DNA from: Allacma fusca
Lineage: Eukaryota > Arthropoda > Collembola > Symphypleona > Sminthuridae
Reading direction: 5' to 3'
Length of the DNA stretch: 64,000 nt
NCBI GenBank assembly: GCA_947179485.1
Contig: OX359250.1
Coordinates: 28,778,654-28,842,653, forward strand
A model generated the notes under the pieces. It was not told where the DNA came from. It searched no databases and saw only the letters and a list, made by a program, of their open reading frames with translations. The translations under genes and the position numbers were made by a program. The number at the start of each line of letters is the position of its first letter. Position 1 is the stretch's first letter. Positions 1 to 13,200 of the stretch are shown piece by piece.

Positions 1-732
1 CCATCAGTATCATTGCTACAGGACGAGCCTTAATATATGTTAACCTACGTGTACCTTAACATATCTATGTTTTTGTAGCTCGGAATTAATTATTCACAAT
101 TTTGTTAAGCATATATACATACTACGGTAAATGTATATATATATATTTACTTTAACGATATATAGGAACTACTGGCAAAAGGTTTATAGTGTATAGTAGG
201 TACCATTGGAGGCAGTGTTTGTTATTCGCTCACAACAAAACACAAATCGGGACCCTATGCTAATCATGTACTCCCCTAGTAGGTTACAAAGTGTGTCACT
301 TTGGAATTACTGACTTGAGTAAAAGTGAGACAAGAGCCCAGGCCCGAGGAATCCGTGTAATTCGCACCTGTTGACGAAGACGATCCTTCGTGAGGAATAC
401 TTGACGTAGCAGACGACGGTGCTGGTGAGGTAAACAAATGGGGAGATGGGAAAGGCGCCATTCGAGCGAAGTCCCGTGCTCTCCATCGTTCATAAGGTCT
501 GACGAAGGCGGAAGTCAGGGGTAGACCCAGAGACGACTGTGAATGAGGTGATGATAAAAACCGTGATTCCTCAAGTCCAATTACTGACCCGAACCCTACT
601 TAATAAAAACATACTCACTGTTATCATTTCCTACGTACACTCACATTTCCTGATCCCCCCCCCCGCAACCAGCCTTCTTAAATAGGTACAGGATTAATGC
701 TGGCATTTCGTACCCGTTTAAGGGATCATTAC
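1..732. other. Gene-free flank downstream of the zinc-finger gene
   Basis: No coding region is convincing here. Short open frames on the minus strand (around 276-493) are serine/proline-rich and overlap one another in two frames, as chance ORFs do. The part next to 733 is probably the 3' untranslated region of the zinc-finger gene. I saw no clear minus-strand AATAAA close to its stop codon. Confidence 0.5.
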
Positions 733-2024
733 TCAATGTTTTTTTTTACACCACAATATCGTTGACAATGGGCATTCAAAAATAATAAAAAACCAACCAG
801 GCTGTGTTGGATAGTAGGAGTACGGTGTCACTGGGCCGAACGGCAAGGTCCAATTGGTTCCAGTCAGAGTACTGAAATCCATTACAGGTAAATATGTGGA
901 CGTTGGGAAAGCCAAGTAATTTGGTTCATTCATTACATTCTCTGGAATCAAAGTACTGTCTACGATCGGTGGAGGCAGAGACTCTACATTAATTTCCTTA
1001 TCACTACTGCTATCACCAGTACCATCATTGGAACAATCAGGAATATGCTTCATATGTTCCTCGAAATGTGTCCCCTCCTGGGTACAACAGCGTTCGTCAA
1101 CCCATGTAGATGACACTGGTTCCGTCCCATGAGTCTCCTTATCGATGCTAATACTTCCTTCATTCCAACTTTTTTTCAGGATTGAATCAATAGAATGTTT
1201 GATTTTCTTGGTTCCTTGTTCCTCGTCCTTGGAGGATTTTAACATTGACAAGAGAATGTGTGAGGGCTTGGACTCATCGTCTCCTGCCGTTCCAATACGC
1301 TCAACATTATTTCCAGTCTTCATCGACTGAGTAGTCTTGGGACTCTTCATTAATACATTCATGGATGTTGTTGAGTCTGGCTCAGGCTGGAAGTAACGTC
1401 TTGGTTGTATCACGCCGATGATGTCACGATGTATCTTCAAATGCCGTACCACATTGGATTTATGGGAACTGGAGTACGTGCAGTAGTCACATTTGAAGTC
1501 TTTAATTCCTGTATGAACTGACTGATGACGTTTAAGGAGGGCTCGCCGACTGAAAGATTTCGCACAAACCGTGCACAAATGACCCTCCTTGTGCTTGATC
1601 TTGTTGTGATCCCGGTAATCCGACTTACTTTTAAACCTTAAAGAAACATTCCCAAAAACGATACTTCCTATTAGTTCCTCTCGACATTTTTCATTTCCGC
1701 TTTGGGGCAATCTGAGCCTCTCATAATCTCCGTCCCTTAATCTCCGTCCCCAGCACATCATAATAATATTATTTCTGTCCCTCAAAACAATAATAATAAT
1801 TATCGGCAGGACACACAAAGATCATCATAATTAAAAATCTATACTTACTGCATTCCACAACAAATAAGTGAATCCTTCACAGTCTCATGCATGGATCTCA
1901 CATGCCGATTTAAATTAGCACTCTTGTCCGACGAGTAATTGCAGAAGGCACAACCAAAGTAATTATTATTTTTATTATTGTACTGATCCTCGTCCTCGGA
2001 TTTCTCCCCGCCTTTAGGCTTCAT
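733..2024 (-). CDS. C2H2 zinc-finger protein, four fingers, two exons
   Basis: The predicted protein has 359 residues. Exon 1 is 2024-1849 and exon 2 is 1636-733; the donor is GTAAGT and the acceptor CTTTAAG, joined within a Gln codon. ATG 2024 is preferred over the TTG two codons upstream. Four fingers follow in order: C25/C28/H41/H46; a variant finger spanning the splice with adjacent cysteines C55-C56, F60, H69 and H74; C80/C83/H96/H100; and C108/C111/H124/H128. The remaining 230 residues are acidic and Ser/Thr/Pro-rich with no other domain I can name. Tandem C2H2 fingers suggest a nuclear DNA-binding protein; the target is unknown. The variant second finger lacks canonical C-x2-C spacing but keeps the Phe and both His. 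I recall similar CCG fingers in arthropod zinc-finger proteins. An upstream 5' exon cannot be excluded. Confidence 0.8.
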
Positions 2025-2030
2025 CCTCAA

Positions 2031-5000
2031 AACACTCCGGAAACGTGAGGAACTTATTGCGAATGTACGGATTTTTTTTTTGTTTTTTTTTTGAGCAAGA
2101 CTTAATTATTTAATTAAACCGGAATGACTGGAATGGTCAAAGGACTTGTACAGAAATAAAGGGCTGTGGGGAACCAACTCACGGGAAAGACATTTCTTTT
2201 AGGATCACTTTATTTTTTTTGGGGGGGAAATGTATAATTATATTGATGCTGAGGTTGATAGGGTGGTAAATGGGACGATTAGGGATTTATCAGAAGGACT
2301 CACTTGGAATATTATTCAGGTTATGGAGGTCTCAATGACTTGATATGGGGGGAAATGATAAGAGTGGTTTCTTTCGTGAGGGTGCACTTTTGGCAGAGGA
2401 CACCGACACCAAAACCGTCGTCTTAATCAAATGACCGATGGACTTGGAATGAGCGTATCAACACCAACAAGGACTATGTTTCCCAATTTTAATTTATTTA
2501 AAATCCTTAGATGTAAACGAACATGTACACACACACACAGGTAGGTTTTTCCCTGGTCGACGAGCACATAGTTGAGCGATAATAGCTCCTTGTGGGTATT
2601 ACATACAGTGAGAGTACCATTAAACCCCAAGTACCATTTGAGAGAGAGAGACCCAATCCATATCCAGGATATATATACTAAAAGTAATATGAGGTATATA
2701 TGGAAAGAAAAAGGCAACCTTAAAATGTAAAAACCACCCTGAAATATATAGGAAGTTTATTGTGTGGAGCATGGATTTATTAGAATATACACATGAATGA
2801 CAAGACCAAGCCAACATTTTAAGAACCCTATTGAGCCTTTTGCAAGGTATAGTACGCGTATCAACCAAAAACATAGGTGCTTTGATTCTATTAGTTGTAA
2901 GTAAATCAAATACACGCCATGCAGGTGAACTTACTTAATCATGGATTTGCCCTCTCAACTCTCAATCCCTGTCAACCCTGTATTAAACTCCTAGCTCGAG
3001 CTCATCCTTTTAACAGAGAGGTTTTTCTCTGTACATAACTATTCAGTAGGATAGGATTGAGAGGAGTTGGAAAAAGTAAACTTGAAAAAGGTACACTCCA
3101 ATTTGAGGTAGCTCATCGTTCATAGTGTGGTTCACGGAAGCCGTCAGAGCCGAAACCAATAGGTGTTACACATCCAATTTACATCCCCACTAAAAATAGA
3201 ACAATGTTCATATGGCATCCTCCATTTTAAACTATAACCTCAAATTCCATGTCCAAACTGTGAAACTGTCGAGCTTCATACATCTTATGACTTTGGAGGA
3301 GTTTGATTTTGGTATTTTTATTGGGAGGGATATGTTGGATATATGCTCCTTTGGAATTTATACGAGAGAGGTTGAGTAGGAGATAGGTCCATGTGTGACA
3401 AAAATATCGAAAATTCACCCGAGCCTCACTGTTATCTCTGGGGAAGGAATTGTCAAGATTTCCAATCCTACAGAGGCTTATGTTTCTGAGGAGAAGCTGG
3501 GGAGAGGACGTAATTAATATATGCGGAACAATTCCAAGCATTTATAGGAGACATTGGTGTATCTTTATGATGCTAGGACAATTTAATGGATGCGAGAGTT
3601 TTATGGAGTAGTTATGCAAAGAATCAAAATCAACATGGAATTTAGAGTGGTGGAATTTCACGCCGTAATTTGAGAAGGTATCTGAAGGAGCATGGAAATC
3701 AATGCTGATCTAGTACGATCGTCCCACTCTAAAGCCGGGGCCAGGACTATTGAACAGAATTTACCAAGTTATTTTTTTTTCAGCTTGAATATAATTACTC
3801 CTATAATGTACTACTTGAATTAGCCTTGGCTCGGAGGTATAGGGATGATTATAGGGACTGTGATTAAATAATTGTAGGTTCTTACTACTAAATGACATAT
3901 ATAGTGGTAATAATTTCCGATCAATTACAATTTAATTGGATTAGTTAGTCAGGGATGGGGCACTGTGAGACGTATCATATTAGGACAGGACCTTCCCCCG
4001 AAAATCTGAGATTACTTGAGAGCATATATCACCTGCTATTGTTCTCTAGAGCCGTTACAAGTTTCTCTTAAATCCTGAGCACATGTCAGTTTGCCATTTG
4101 CTCTTCCTGCCTCGTCCTTCCTCTTGGTCGCATGTTTCCGTCTGTGTTAAAAGTTCACATTTCTGGTCTTAAGTCTCTGACATTTAAGTGGGAGCTCATC
4201 CATGGGCCTGGGTGTTGTAGGAGGTATGACCGGCCAATTAAGTTCTAATTTGTCACGGTGATTTACAAAAAAATGCTTGGGGGGGATAAGGCTAGACTGG
4301 AAGTCTTGTACATAAGGATAATGACAAGTAGATTTACCAGGCTCCCTGGAAGGACTGAAGCATACAGATATCCCAGCTACATAGTTAAGTTCCGTGTGGA
4401 GTACAGTAGTCGGACCATACTACTACTGGAAGAAATAGTAGTATCAGAGTACCAGGGTAATTACTACAAGCAAGGTTAACACTATGTATTTCATGACAGT
4501 CCTGATATGCATCTTTGACTTTCCCATACATATAGAAAAATAGGGACCAAATGTTCCTTCAGGACTCATATGAAAAGGGAGTGAGTGACAAAAGGAGTGT
4601 AAACGTGTGCGGTGAACACAATAAACTGCTTAACGCTAATCATTACGAGTGAAAGTGTGTATCTCTTATTGAGCTGACTCGTCGTCCCACACACGCATAA
4701 GTGAAGTAGCATTGAAAATAAACAGAAAAATATGCTTACAAGGGAGGAGAGAGAAAATAGAGAGAGAGAGAGAGAGAGAAGACGATGGAAACGTCTGGGT
4801 TAAAATACCTTGGGATGTTGGGTCTGTGCAGTTGTGATTTGGGGAAGTTAAATGAAGACTAATAATAAAACTGATTGTACTTTGATATATTATCCAAATC
4901 AACTGACGAAGGGTCGGCACACGACATCTCCAGATTAGACAACCGCACACAACTCCTAATAGCGGCTGTCCAACTGACCAATTCATTGACCACCACCACA

Positions 5001-8000
5001 CTGGAGCTGATGTAAACTGCCCATTAGCCGGCTGGTGTTCCTCTCATTGTTGAAGTCCCAACTGACTCAAATCCATGACCATATCGACACAATGACTTGT
5101 ACGATAGCCCCTAATTTCCTACCCCTTTCCAGTTGTCAATCAGACTTTCCATGAAAAATGAAAAACTACCTGAGCAGCACTAAATTATTTGCAGCCCGTC
5201 AGCCACCCGTACAAAGCCCATTTCAAATGCATCCACATGAGTTGTAATCTATTTAATTACCTGTAAAATCTAGAAAATCAGAGAAGGAGATGTGTCAAGC
5301 CAAAGGGGAATCAAGAGGTCCAAGGTGGAAAAATAAATCTATGGAACATCTGTGTGTCTGTTGAGAGTAACCAGTTTGATTGTGGAAGAGATAAAGAGAG
5401 AAAAACCTTCTTAGGGACCAATATTACTAGAAGCATCTTAAAAAAGCTAATGGACTTCAATTTTATTTGAGGAGTCAAAAACTGTCATCTACAAAAAGTC
5501 TGCATGGATGATAGGCTTGTACTGATAACGAAGAATAATGGAATAATTCTGCAGAACTGACGCAAGGATATGTAGACATGACGGAATGATGTGGAAATGA
5601 TGACATATCAGGAATCAGGACGCCACAATTGTTTAAATTAAGCTCTAATCATACACGTATCTATACGAAATAAGATTGATATCGGCTTTTCTTTGACGTT
5701 TAGGCCACGCCATAAAAAAATCCAGTGGCCAATACTGTCAGACCATGTTGCAGAGAGAGAGAGAAGAGCTTCGTCATACCACAAAAACTCCACGCACAGT
5801 GACGCTATTTCATCGTAAAATTTGTATCCGTTGATAACTCTAATGTGGGGAATCCTGAGTCTCTCTGAACTGTGGATTCAAAGTCAAAAACTTCTTGAGA
5901 GAGTTCTAGAAATCTCCGACAATATATGTATGTGTGCAGAACCAGCCCTTTAGGATGCAAATGAATTTGTGAACTTGACATTCTAACCCCCGTTCCTCTC
6001 TGATTATGTGTGTAATCATTATATATGCAGAATGAGACCATAATTTTAGCTTGTATTCATTCAATGTCCAGTTTCCAAATTATTACAATAATTTGTTTAA
6101 ATACTTATCTCACAGCTCTCCACATGTATATTTCCAAGAGGAACAGTAGTAGTATAGATTTCTGCACTAACCTAATGTCTCAGAACTTTACCCGTCATTT
6201 AAAATGCAAGGCTACAAGGACGTTATCTTAATTCCATTTAATACTACCACATATCCCCAGAGACCATGCATGCAGAACTTGCATAACCAACTCTTTCCTG
6301 TGTAATCCTTAATCTACATGAATCATGATGTCATACTGTAATGTACATACATACGTTCACTATAAGTATATAAGTAATTATTACTAAAACCTTAGAACAT
6401 GGTTTTTCAACTAAATAGTAAACATCTTAGACTCTTCCGTACCCTTCCCATGCTCGTCATCAATTTTCCACATTTTTCTCCACTATTTTCTTCCCATCTT
6501 TTTATTTTTTTTAAAGAAACCCACAATGAGTCAAGGTATTTCCTAACTTTTATTACCAAGAAGTTCATACTGCAAAAAAATACAAGCCTCATGTATGAAA
6601 TCGTTATTCTACAGATAAATAATATATGTTTTTTTTTTGCTCTGGATGATTACTGTATGTCCCGTTAGTAGTGGCATTCAGATCAGAGCTGGAGTGTTCC
6701 GGTAGAGTGAGAGTAGTAAATAGGAACGAATTTGGAGCTTAATTCAAACCAGATCCAGTTTGTTGCCTTCCAGATGATCCCAATTAAGTACCGTTAATTT
6801 TATATGACTCAACAATGCAAAGGTTAGTGGAGGTTAAGTGGTGGGTTGCTTTGGGGTAGGTCAAGACCAATTTAAAAAATGATTCTCCAGAACGGACCCC
6901 ATGCACAACATATATTCTTCTCCTTCCCCATCCTCTCCCAAGTCTCATGTTTGGTCATTCAATGGTTCTATTTACACGAAGCAATGTCACAATATCATAG
7001 TAAACAGATGTTGTCTGTTGCTCTTGTATCATGTCACAGGAGTATCGGCATGGAACGTGAAAGTGTATTCCGGGCGGGCTGAGTACGCTTTATCGTATAC
7101 AGTACACAAGGTACTCACCAATAATTGTTAACTATATAGCTATATGTATATGTATGTAAATATAAATGTAATTAGGTACATCATTTTGACAAATTTAAAT
7201 ATGTACAATGCTGGATGTCCATCCTCAAAAATTCTAAAGTTGTGGAAGGAAACAACTCTATACGTGGGGAAACTGTATAGCGTTGAATGCGTAAATGTAA
7301 AGGGAAGTAAGAATTTCTGCGTCATTAAACATATTGTGTTACCACACCTTTTAAAGCATGACAAGTACATTGTGTGTCCATGGTGAAATGCTTCTGCAGA
7401 GCACATCTAAGAAACCGTGAAAACCTATCAAAATAAACGGCATATTGAAAAGAACCATAAAATTAATACTTGACTATGCAGAGAGAGAGAGAGAGAAAGA
7501 GAGCCCGGTGAAGATAATAAGTATACGGTAGTAAATTACAATAAATATTCACATTGAGAGGTTTAAGGTGTGATTTATCGTATCATCACCTTTGCATATT
7601 AGCACATACTTCCCCCATTATGGGAGTACTTGGTAAATATACTTCTATTTGGGATATTTTCAGAAACGTAAATCTTTGGAGGAACACAATGCCAGGGCTG
7701 TTCGTCCGGAATGATGTGAGAAAAGGTTTATTTTGAGTTTTACAACTTTCTCAAAAGTTTCTAGAAGGGATTAAATTGGGATGTTAATTACATCAGGACA
7801 AAAATAAAACAGTGGCTTTAATTTTATCTCAACTCTCTGGGGTGTTTACAATAACAGTGATTCAGTTACTTTTGACAAGTGGGGATCGGCAGACTGATTG
7901 TGGCTAATTAATTTTCCTGTGTAGCTTATTCTCTTCCTTTGGGGAAAACACCAAAAGAAACCTCGAAAACAATCGAGAGTCTTGACGTACATATGTAGAG

Positions 8001-9960
8001 GATAACTATACAAATGTCTACTTTATATGATGTATATATAGATACGGTGTGCGAAATCATATCTGAATTCATTGGAACATATAGAGTAATAAATTTGTCA
8101 CAACATGGGTGTTTCACATTTTTCAGCTAAAGTGTGCTTAAATAGACAAATAGCCACGTAATGACAAGACAAGCAGAACTTGGTTTTATTTTCTATAATT
8201 TTTCAAATGTTGAAGAAAGTCAACGACCTAAAATTACCAATCAAATTACTTACTGTGCAATAGTCGCCACTCTTTTTTGTGGAACCGCTATCTCTTCAAT
8301 GTAGACATAACGTGAAAATTTTGGCAGCTTCCACTTGAGAAGGAGTATTGGTAAGAAATCTACAACTACTAACCAGACTGTACGTTGTATCAACAACGGG
8401 ACAAAGTGTAGGGAAAGATACCCGGAATTTTCCTACCCCTTGCTATTATGTAGATATTTCTATCTTGACTTTTTTTTTTGCACATCTCCTTATCTTCACT
8501 ACAACAGACACAGACATGCATAGTGTTAAAAACAGTAAACACGGTCGGGTAGGATAAAATCCTCAGAAAATTGTCATTTATTACCCCCAGCGATAGATGC
8601 TTAATTTGAAGCTAAGCATACATACCGTATTATGTATTTTTGGTAATCATTCTCGTATTTGTCACCACGATTGAAATTGAAAGCATGTGGAGCCGGTCGG
8701 TCTGACTCCAAGGCGGTGCAAAATCCCTCTTTACAATTTTATCTCGGCTATCAACGATTACATTTATAATTTCCATCTTCCCTATCCTGACACTGTAAAC
8801 AACGCATACACTCCGCTCTGACTTGTCTCCGAACAGATTTGACCGGCTGTTCTCATTTTTGGAGGTAAATGATTCTTTGAGTACACATCTTACATGAAAA
8901 CTTTTTCATCAAATTGCAAAAACTGGTGATGGAGAGTTCAAACTGTTCCCTTCCACTCACGTTCCTTGAGAGTATATTATAATTTAATGTCATTGCAAAA
9001 TATTCCTGTCACTCTCACACCCTTAATACCCAATGAATAAAATCCTCAGGAGCGCCAGGCTTCCAGAGCTCAATCAATATTGATGTCAAAATTTGAAAGC
9101 TAATGGGATGCAGACGAACCAAAAAAAAACTAGGAAGACAAACTGTGGCCTCAGCTTAAATTTAATTAGCAGTTCTTGCAACGTCCCATAAACAAAAAAA
9201 AATTAGGATTCCACAAAAACAACAAAAGTCAAGATTACATTTGTGCGGACTGTCCTCAAATTATGAAAAGAATTGCTAAGAACTATATGAGTCAAAAAGG
9301 GGATTAATCCAGTAGTATATGTGAGAGCCAGTGGGTTACATACTTAAAAAGTAGGAATTGAAATATGATTGCCTTGCAATATTGCAAAAATCCATATCTG
9401 AGCAGATGTTCGCCAAATTGCAGGCAAACAAAAACTGAACTTGTAAACATCGCAGAAACTTGGAGTTATGCATACGAAACAAGGAAGGGCTTCGACAAAA
9501 TTAATATAAACTGATAAACTATACAGACGATGAGTCCAGCTTAATGTGTCATAAAGGATGATGGAACTTATATGTATCTATACATAGCGGCATGACTTAG
9601 GAACAAGTGCATGGATATGTTTCGTCTAGTAGCTCTCTGATTATGAGTACCAGAAAAGCCTCATGAGGACTAGCCAGTGAATACGTAAAACGTCAATTAA
9701 TGTTGAGCCTGTAACATACATAGTCGCTCCCCTTGGGAACTATACTGTTGAGAAAGCGTCAAAAGAATGAAAGACAGTCTCACTTCACAGTTTAAGAGCA
9801 TGGAAGCATCTTTTGATACATACTAATTTCCCGTAACATTAACTATATTGCTCCACAGTTTGACAAGTAAATACTCCTTGCTACTCATTCGTTTTGCGTT
9901 CCAAGAAGGAAGACGGCGGACGGGAGATACTTACGACTCACACATCCTCAACTCACGTCT
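2031..9960. other. Gene-poor interval of about 7.9 kb
   Basis: Between the zinc-finger gene and the first TNF ligand I find no ORF with splice context, domain or codon bias. The longest open frames (3227-3541 and 4666-5001 on the minus strand, 6399-6668 on plus) look random or low-complexity. The stretch holds GA and A/T simple repeats (4759-4780, 5753-5764, 7480-7502). It may contain regulatory DNA for the TNF gene or the long first intron or UTR of a neighbour, but nothing in the sequence proves this. Confidence 0.5.
4759..4780. repeat. (AG)n microsatellite
   Basis: An uninterrupted AG dinucleotide run of about ten units. Similar shorter GA runs occur at 7480-7502 and 50399-50414. It makes the overlapping minus-strand ORF (4666-5001) serine/leucine-rich, which argues that the ORF is not a gene. 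Confidence 0.9.
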
Positions 9961-10074
9961 AATTCAAATGGGCACGATGCCAATGTGTGGGTGACTTCCA
10001 CATACAGGGAAGATTTATCAAAAGAAGAGAGAGAGAGAAAGAGAAAAAAAAAAGTCCTCCCGAAATCAGTTCAG

Positions 10075-10083
10075 TATAAAAAG
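10075..10083 (+). promoter_or_regulatory. TATA box of the first TNF ligand gene
   Basis: TATAAAAAG lies 223 bases upstream of the predicted start codon at 10298. A TATA box at this site predicts transcription starting near 10105-10112, where the sequence TCACAGTC resembles an arthropod initiator. The 5' leader would then be about 190 bases. Open reading frames upstream of this point would not be in the mRNA. Confidence 0.5.
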
Positions 10084-10297
10084 CCCAGTCGTCTCCTGGA
10101 GATGATCACAGTCAATTCCGCGTTCAACCTCAAGAAACAGTTCAATCAATGCGATAGTAGTCTTAATTACCCCCCAATCCCATCGTCGCTCTGTACAAGT
10201 GTCAACTTTTTCCACATTGGTTACTCCGAGCTGTTAGTACTCCTTTTTAGCAATCTACAAAAAATCCACAAGTTCTTGACTTTTATTTTGGTTCAAA

Positions 10298-13200
10298 ATG
10301 AAACCAGAATTTTCGGAAATTTTACTACCCGGTCACCGGGTCGTAGCGGGACCGTCCGTCCAAAATAGTAATCTCAAGTGGTTAGCTCTGATCGGGACGC
10401 TATTTGTGGTTACAGTGACCGGCATGATTGCCTTCTACGAAATTAGATTTGCTCGTTACGACCTTCGCATGTCAGCACTTGAAGAAGAAATTAATAATTT
10501 CAATAGGAGGTACGACGAGTTGAAAATGGAATCCTACTATGACAATCTTGAGGATGACAGGTACGGGAATTCTGAAGATGAAGATGACGACCTGGATGAT
10601 GAAGAAGATATCCAACTAACATACGGGGTAAGTGCTTTTTGAACTTTTTCCTTCAAGTAATTATGTATGTATCCCTTGTATAATTTTTCTTCCATTTTCC
10701 TAAATTTTGTCCAAATTTTTATTAGATATAATTTCCTAAAATATTGTGAGTCATAAGAAAGTATAGATGAAAGTCGAATAGTCATGAAAACATTATTCTA
10801 TGTAGTTCACGTTGAATAGATCACTTGAGAAATTTCCAACTGTGTAGTCAATTCCAGACATAAAATGACGCAAGTTATTTGCGTAAGATAATGTCAGATT
10901 TGTCCCTAGTTAAGTGATAGAGGGTAGAGGAAGCTTGACAACTGTCCCGTAAACCACAAGACCAGAAACTTTCAGCTTAAGACTATGTACCTAATAGTAG
11001 ACCCATTACTCTCGTGCATATTGTTTTAAAATATTGTATATGCTCAGAAAACTCTATAAGGGTTTCAATAGAATAGAAATGTATAAACACAATATTTCGT
11101 GGAGTAGGACTCCAAGTAATAGTATCTATATGAAAGCGAATGTTATACAGTACGTATCCCACAAGTTACAAGTTACACATTCTCCTTTAAAATTGTCTGA
11201 CGTCGGTCCTAACCTCCATCGTTTGTTTCCGCCGTCAATAGAATATGTCAATACTCAGTGAAGTAAAAGTAGTTGTTACCAAGGTCTACATACGTTACAG
11301 TCATTTCTTATCTAATTCTTAATTCTGTGCAAACAACAACAGATCGGTTCCTTTGATATGATTATTCCCCAGTGATTACACTGGAGGAGTTTATTGAATC
11401 CATGTTTCATGCAAATAATAACGTATTCCTAAAATTAGCCACCATATTGCAAGTGTTCTACACAAAATCTCAATTTCATTGACTGGCTGAACTGCTGATT
11501 TAGCAGAATAGCAGTTAATAAATATTATCTGTATTATTGCAAGATATACATACATACATTTGATAATTTATTTATTTTTTTGCATTTAGTCCTTATGCCT
11601 ACAACTGTCTCTTTTTTATAATCCAAATGTTAATATTTTTACAGCAGATATTTATTTAATCCTGGAACATTTTACAGAGTCAGGGATTAGATTTAATATC
11701 TCATATTTACAAACAACCCTTGTATGTATATACAGTATGGTATTTCAGGGATATAGACGTACATACGTAATCTAACCTTCTGCGAAATTAAATTGGATTG
11801 TATCACAAACGACAGAAATACCAGTTAGGTTGGGATTATTGTTGTCGATTAATTTATCGCATCTCAAGTTAAAATTTTAATAGCTTAGCATCTAAATAAC
11901 AAATAATTACGAGTTGTTAAACTTCAACCTGTAAATTAATTTTAATTCCGTTCCTGGAATAAGGGAAAGTTCAGGAAATATCAAAGGAAAAAGAGCTGAA
12001 TCTAAAAAAAAAAGTATTTTTTGAATGGGAATAGGACTGGGATTCTTTCAAGAGAAACTTGTTTAGCTTATAAAGTTTTAGAAACATATATTCCTCACAT
12101 TTTATCACTGCTCAAGAGTACTATGAAAATTCCAGGGAAAAAGGATGTGAGTAGTATTTTAATGATACTAGAAAAATATTTGTACGCAAAAACTTTTAAA
12201 AAGTATTGAAAGCACAGACGTAAATACATATTTGTTGGGTAAAAGCGTGAAATTGTCATACACGTAGAAAAACACGTTGAGGAAAATTAGCAAAAACTTG
12301 GCAAGAATCGCAGTAACTTCGTCTGTAACTCAGCTCGCATATATACTCTATCCTGACATTTGATTTCCGTTTTTGAAGCTAGAAAAAATGTTAAAATGTG
12401 AATGGTAAGAGCGTAAAGATGACGCAGTGTGTGTATTGAGTCGGAGGATTTTCTTGCGTGTATGCTTTTAGACATTGATCACACTAGAATTTTCGCTCAT
12501 AAGACTTTTACAAGTTCAAGTTTAGGAGATTAATGCCAAGCACAGTGATCTCTGAGGAACATATAACGCTCACTCAGTATGAATCAGTATGGTGTACATG
12601 CACCACTCACAATCAGATATCTGGTACTATACAGCCATAGGATTAGGAAGGGAAAGAGGGCTAGGAAAAGAAGTCACTCATGTGAAGGACGGCGTAAGCT
12701 AAAAATATAATTTTTGAACTTGATCTTCTCCTTTTGCTGTAGATAAGGAGCACTCACGAGCTTAATCCGTAGCAGTAGACGATAGAATCAAAACGTATTT
12801 GATTACTGGGCTGATGATACCTTTTGTTGCAATTAATTTTATATTATGCTGGAGTCACTTTCAAGTTCTAGGCCAAAATGTCATCCTGTCAATTCACCTC
12901 CTTTATGCCTTTCCTCCTAACTTTTTCCCTGTTACGACACACGCGTGTTTCGTAACCCTGTTGTTGTCGCCTGTCGCTTATAAGGAGCAGACGTCTCATA
13001 AAAATAATTGTATATACTCATAGGAGCTGAAACTAGAAGATGAGGATCCACGGGGAAGGTCAAAGAGACAAATCCCTGTCCCACCCACGACCGTGTTTGA
13101 CCCCAACGTTCCGAGAACCTCTGATGGCGTCCCCATTTTAGACAACAGTTACTTGGACAAGATCGGAGTGCCCACTTCTGGCTACGTCCATTGGAGCAAC

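Noticed and set aside
3227..3541. 104-codon minus-strand ORF in the left gene-poor region
   Set aside because: No motif, no splice context, and composition like the surrounding AT-rich DNA; expected by chance in nearly 8 kb.
9985..10368. 127-codon plus-strand ORF overlapping the TNF ligand start
   Set aside because: It begins with GTG, runs in a different frame from the ligand, and its first half lies upstream of the TATA box.
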